Origin: Ascidia mentula
Lineage: Eukaryota > Chordata > Ascidiacea > Phlebobranchia > Ascidiidae
Direction: 5' to 3'
Length of the DNA stretch: 64,000 bases
NCBI GenBank assembly: GCA_947561715.1
Contig: OX387199.1
Location: 22,201,001 to 22,265,000 of the forward strand
Position 1 is the first letter of the stretch; every line of letters begins with the position of its first letter. Below the pieces are notes generated by a model that was given only the letters and a program-made list of their open reading frames with translations, did no database searches and was not told where the DNA came from. Positions 61,452-64,000 of the stretch are shown piece after piece. The translations under genes were made by a program, and so were the position numbers.

Positions 61452-61457
61452 CTTATA
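61452..61457 (-). promoter_or_regulatory. TATA-like box of the four-CUB gene
   Basis: The minus strand reads GGGTATAAGT here, about 50 bases before the ATG at 61401. That spacing would put transcription start some 20-25 bases before the start codon. Confidence 0.5.
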
Positions 61458-62363
61458 CCCGGCCTAATTTTGCTGCAGGGCATTTGCAGGTTCGGCTTGC
61501 ACTGTTGCTTGATGCTATATTTAATTTCGCCTACTTACGTTAAATCATTTCCCATTAAGCATTTGCGTACAATGTGTCAAACTCAATGGCGTGGTGTTGT
61601 AATCTTAATATCTGCCAAAGTCTAATCTTATTATTCGCAAAAATTTAATTTATATTAAAATCGTTTCACAAACTCCCTTTTAATCTTGTAATGTTTGCCG
61701 TTCGCTACTTTGCATTGAGGAAAGGCGTACCTGGAAAAATGCGGTTACTTCGTGCACAAACAACTGGTTTCAATAGACTGCATATGTTTTGTGGAAGACA
61801 ATTTTTTTTAACTTGCAATTTCGAATGTTATAAAGCGGAGGTAGATTGCATCCAAAGGTGAATTAACTCCACGAAACTTCATTCTTTGGTTTGCATCAGC
61901 TCGAAATATGTTGTACTGATAAAGGTTGCAAAGATTGTAATGAAACCTCGACAGTTTTTTTCTGTAAGCAAAAGAACCCCAGAGAATAAACGAACATGTT
62001 TAACATACCTGGTTTGGATCTATCCCAGATATTGCCCATCGGGGGTGCTCATATCTGTGTGGGACACGAAAAACTTTATTAACGTGTGCGCAGTTGCTTG
62101 GTCAGGTAATAAAGTGGTTTGTTGCATCGATATATTACATGTGCTTCCTACAGGTGGTCCACTTAATGTATTGCACTTGTTGGAATGGCAAGTGTTTAGT
62201 TTTTTCACACTTTGCGTTGCGAACAAGGATTTGCATATTGCGATAATGTCATTGGGTTAATGGATATCTATTTAGGTTACTCTAGGTATTAAAAGCTAAA
62301 AACGGATAAAAATATATTGACCGTTAAGGAGTGCGGCGTGCGACAAAACAAAATAGAGTGGTA

Positions 62364-62417
62364 CAGACCCCAATAAAGGGTATTCCAGGTCAGACCCCAA
62401 TAAAGGTTATCCCAGGT
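62364..62417 (+). repeat. Tandem duplication of a 27-bp unit
   Basis: Two adjacent copies beginning CAGACCCCAATAAAGG and ending CCAGGT differ by two or three bases. Each includes AATAAAGG. No function is evident. Confidence 0.75.
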
Positions 62418-62638
62418 CAAACTCAACAACATTCGTACGCAAAGTCCGCAACAGTCTTTGCAATAGATTAGATTTTTTTGCTTTCGCTGAAGCAGTGCAA
62501 ATTAATCCAGCTAGAGCTATACTGTTTTAATAAACCCTACACAAGCACAACTGACGTAATGGCAACACGTTTATTTACATATGCTAAACAACTTTTCCAT
62601 CAGCTCCGTGAACTGCTATTCAGATTTGATATATTCTA

Positions 62639-63524
62639 TCACTCTGTACTTTTTAAGAACACATCGTCTGTCGGGACTGACTTGTAGCTGGCACGGAATC
62701 CACCATGGGATGTGGTTGCATTGCTGCGAAGTTCAAGTCTGGCAGCGTTTGAAGAAAATAAGATACGGTAGGTCAGGTAGAAATTTCCAGAGAACCGGAA
62801 CATTACTTTGTCTGCGGATGTCAGACCGTTGAAAACCTTGACACAAAATTTCAAAATTTATTTTAAATGCAATATTTCCTACACCACCATCGATAATACA
62901 AATTTGTGTAGAAGAGTGACACGAAAACATGTTACCGTGATTGAGTCCCATTGACATTCAATGATCATGACCAAAAATTCGATTATAATTCTAGTTCCAA
63001 ACGGAGCCCGAACTGTCCAAGACAACTTTACCGAAACTGGGTATTTCCCATTAGGGAAACCAGGAGATGAGAAGTATTGCACACTTGGTGTCGCTGTAAG
63101 TTTGTAAGTGCTCGATTCGGATGCGAGAGCTGAAAAAGGCAAATACGCTTTCAAATCGATTTGTTTATCCTTTCAGCTGTAAAATCTAATCATTTTATGT
63201 GGCAGCGAATTCGCCTGCAAAACTCTTTATTACAGAGTCTGTGAACCAAACATTCCTAAGAAAAGAATTTTTTAGGTGTTTCGGTGTAACATTTTGTTAA
63301 GGGTGAGCATATCACGGTTGTATAAAGGTTGGAAACCACTAATCTGTTTTACCTTCTGGTCTGTGTACTTCATAGAAAGCCCTGAAGCCACGTTTGTTGT
63401 AAGTGCTGTCGCTGTCGAACTCGACCCGAACCACGTTGCTGGTCGACACGTAACTATAGAAACGATTCTTGGAGCCACTCACGAGGCCGAGTTTGGTGGA
63501 AGTCGGTTCTCTTCCGTCCCGAAC
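62639..63524 (-). CDS. CUB-domain protein, 3' part of a tandem paralogue (cut by window edge)
   Basis: Three exons on the minus strand: 63524-63353, 63129-62936 and 62836-62639 (stop TGA at 62641-62639). The first is the second half of one CUB (VRDGREPTSTKLGLVSG); the other two make the last CUB, ending YKSVPTDDVFLKSTE. The phase pattern (0 to 1, 1 to 0, 0 to stop) matches the last three exons of the four-CUB gene next door. The first of these exons is 172 nt in both genes; the next is 194 versus 197. It is therefore a tandem duplicate. The 5' part, with signal peptide and earlier CUBs, lies beyond 64000. Confidence 0.85.
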
Positions 63525-64000
63525 CTGGACACGAGACGTTTTGAATAAAATTCGTAAAAAGGTTAAAATACCACAAGCACTTTTGTGAAAGTGGATTTGA
63601 ATCAAATGTTTATGAATTTACATACAATACGACCGCTCACCCGCAGGGCAGTGACTCCCAACCTTTTTGTGGTTGCGTAACCACTTGCAGGTAAAACAAT
63701 TTCGACGCGTACCACCTAGTTGAGTGTTACAAAGTAACCTAGGGAATGAAGTAACAAACATTTTAAGATCACTTACGATTTTTTAAATTCGATTTATATC
63801 TGCATATTACAAAAAGGTGCGTGCGTACGACCGAACAGTATTAATGCAAAAGCTATCTAGCTTGACATCAAACTTTTGTGTCATATTTACAATTCGGAAA
63901 CCAACATCTCTAAAAGGTAAAAATCTAAAGGTTATTAAAGAAAGAACCTTGTTACGTTCTTCGAAAACATATCTATTTTTTCATGAAACTTCTTCCATTG
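63525..64000. other. Intron of the edge CUB gene
   Basis: No exon is recognised up to the window edge. It contains a hAT-like terminal sequence from about 63651. Confidence 0.5.
63651..63735 (+). mobile_element. Fragment or left end of a second hAT-type MITE
   Basis: CAGTGACTCCCAACCTTTTT at 63651-63670 resembles the terminal repeat of the MITE at 24029, and GCGTACCACC follows further in, as in that element. The other end is not seen before the window ends, so the element may be truncated or may run past 64000. Confidence 0.5.

Larger units (their letters stand above)
61402..62638. other. Spacer between the two tandem CUB genes
   Basis: It holds the promoter of the four-CUB gene at the left and the 3' end of the next CUB gene at the right (minus-strand AATAAA at 62575-62570). 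A 124-codon plus-strand frame (61886-62260) has no family match. A 27-bp duplication lies at 62364-62417. Confidence 0.55.

Noticed and set aside
61886-62260. 124-codon plus-strand frame between the CUB genes
   Set aside because: Low-complexity hydrophobic composition, no family resemblance, no exon partners.

Overview
The window reads as nuclear DNA of a tunicate close to Ciona. It is AT-rich. Its genes are compact and cut into many short exons by introns that are often only 55-70 bp long. The proteins are chordate-type: a GABA-B receptor subunit, a LATS kinase, two Popeye-domain proteins, PAAF1, and CUB/TIL/trypsin secreted proteins. Gene identity rests on reading translated exons against remembered family sequences. 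Exon borders were set by GT/AG sites and by codon phase across every junction.

Layout. 1-489 is a 57-bp minisatellite. 1050-3288 is a decayed PIF/Harbinger transposon with a TTA target duplication. 6750-20213 (+) is a 20-exon GABA-B receptor subunit most like GABBR2. 21503-33163 (+) is a 22-exon LATS1/2 kinase of the Hippo pathway; one of its introns holds a hAT-type MITE and another a worn hammerhead-ribozyme repeat. 34145-37863 (-) and 39186-42103 (+) are two Popeye-domain (POPDC) genes placed head to head. 42544-44634 (-) is the WD40 protein PAAF1. It is divergent from a 93-residue coiled-coil gene of unknown family at 45315-46121 (+). 47338-55718 (+) encodes a secreted multidomain serine protease: CUB, Thr-rich stalk, three TIL domains, trypsin domain. 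56164-61401 (-) encodes a secreted four-CUB protein. 62639-63524 (-) is the 3' end of its tandem paralogue, which continues past the right edge.

The genes look like ordinary neighbours rather than one pathway. The local logic lies in the pairs: divergent POPDC/POPDC, divergent PAAF1/small gene, tandem CUB paralogues, and convergent protease/CUB gene. Repeats sit almost entirely in introns and spacers. They include two tRNA-derived SINE families, MITEs, a dispersed hairpin repeat, and elements that carry hammerhead ribozyme folds, two of them apparently intact.

The most striking non-gene signals are the hammerhead ribozymes near 47.9 kb and 58.7 kb and a strong excess of the palindrome TGACGTCA across the window. 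I did not find a wholly new multi-gene system.
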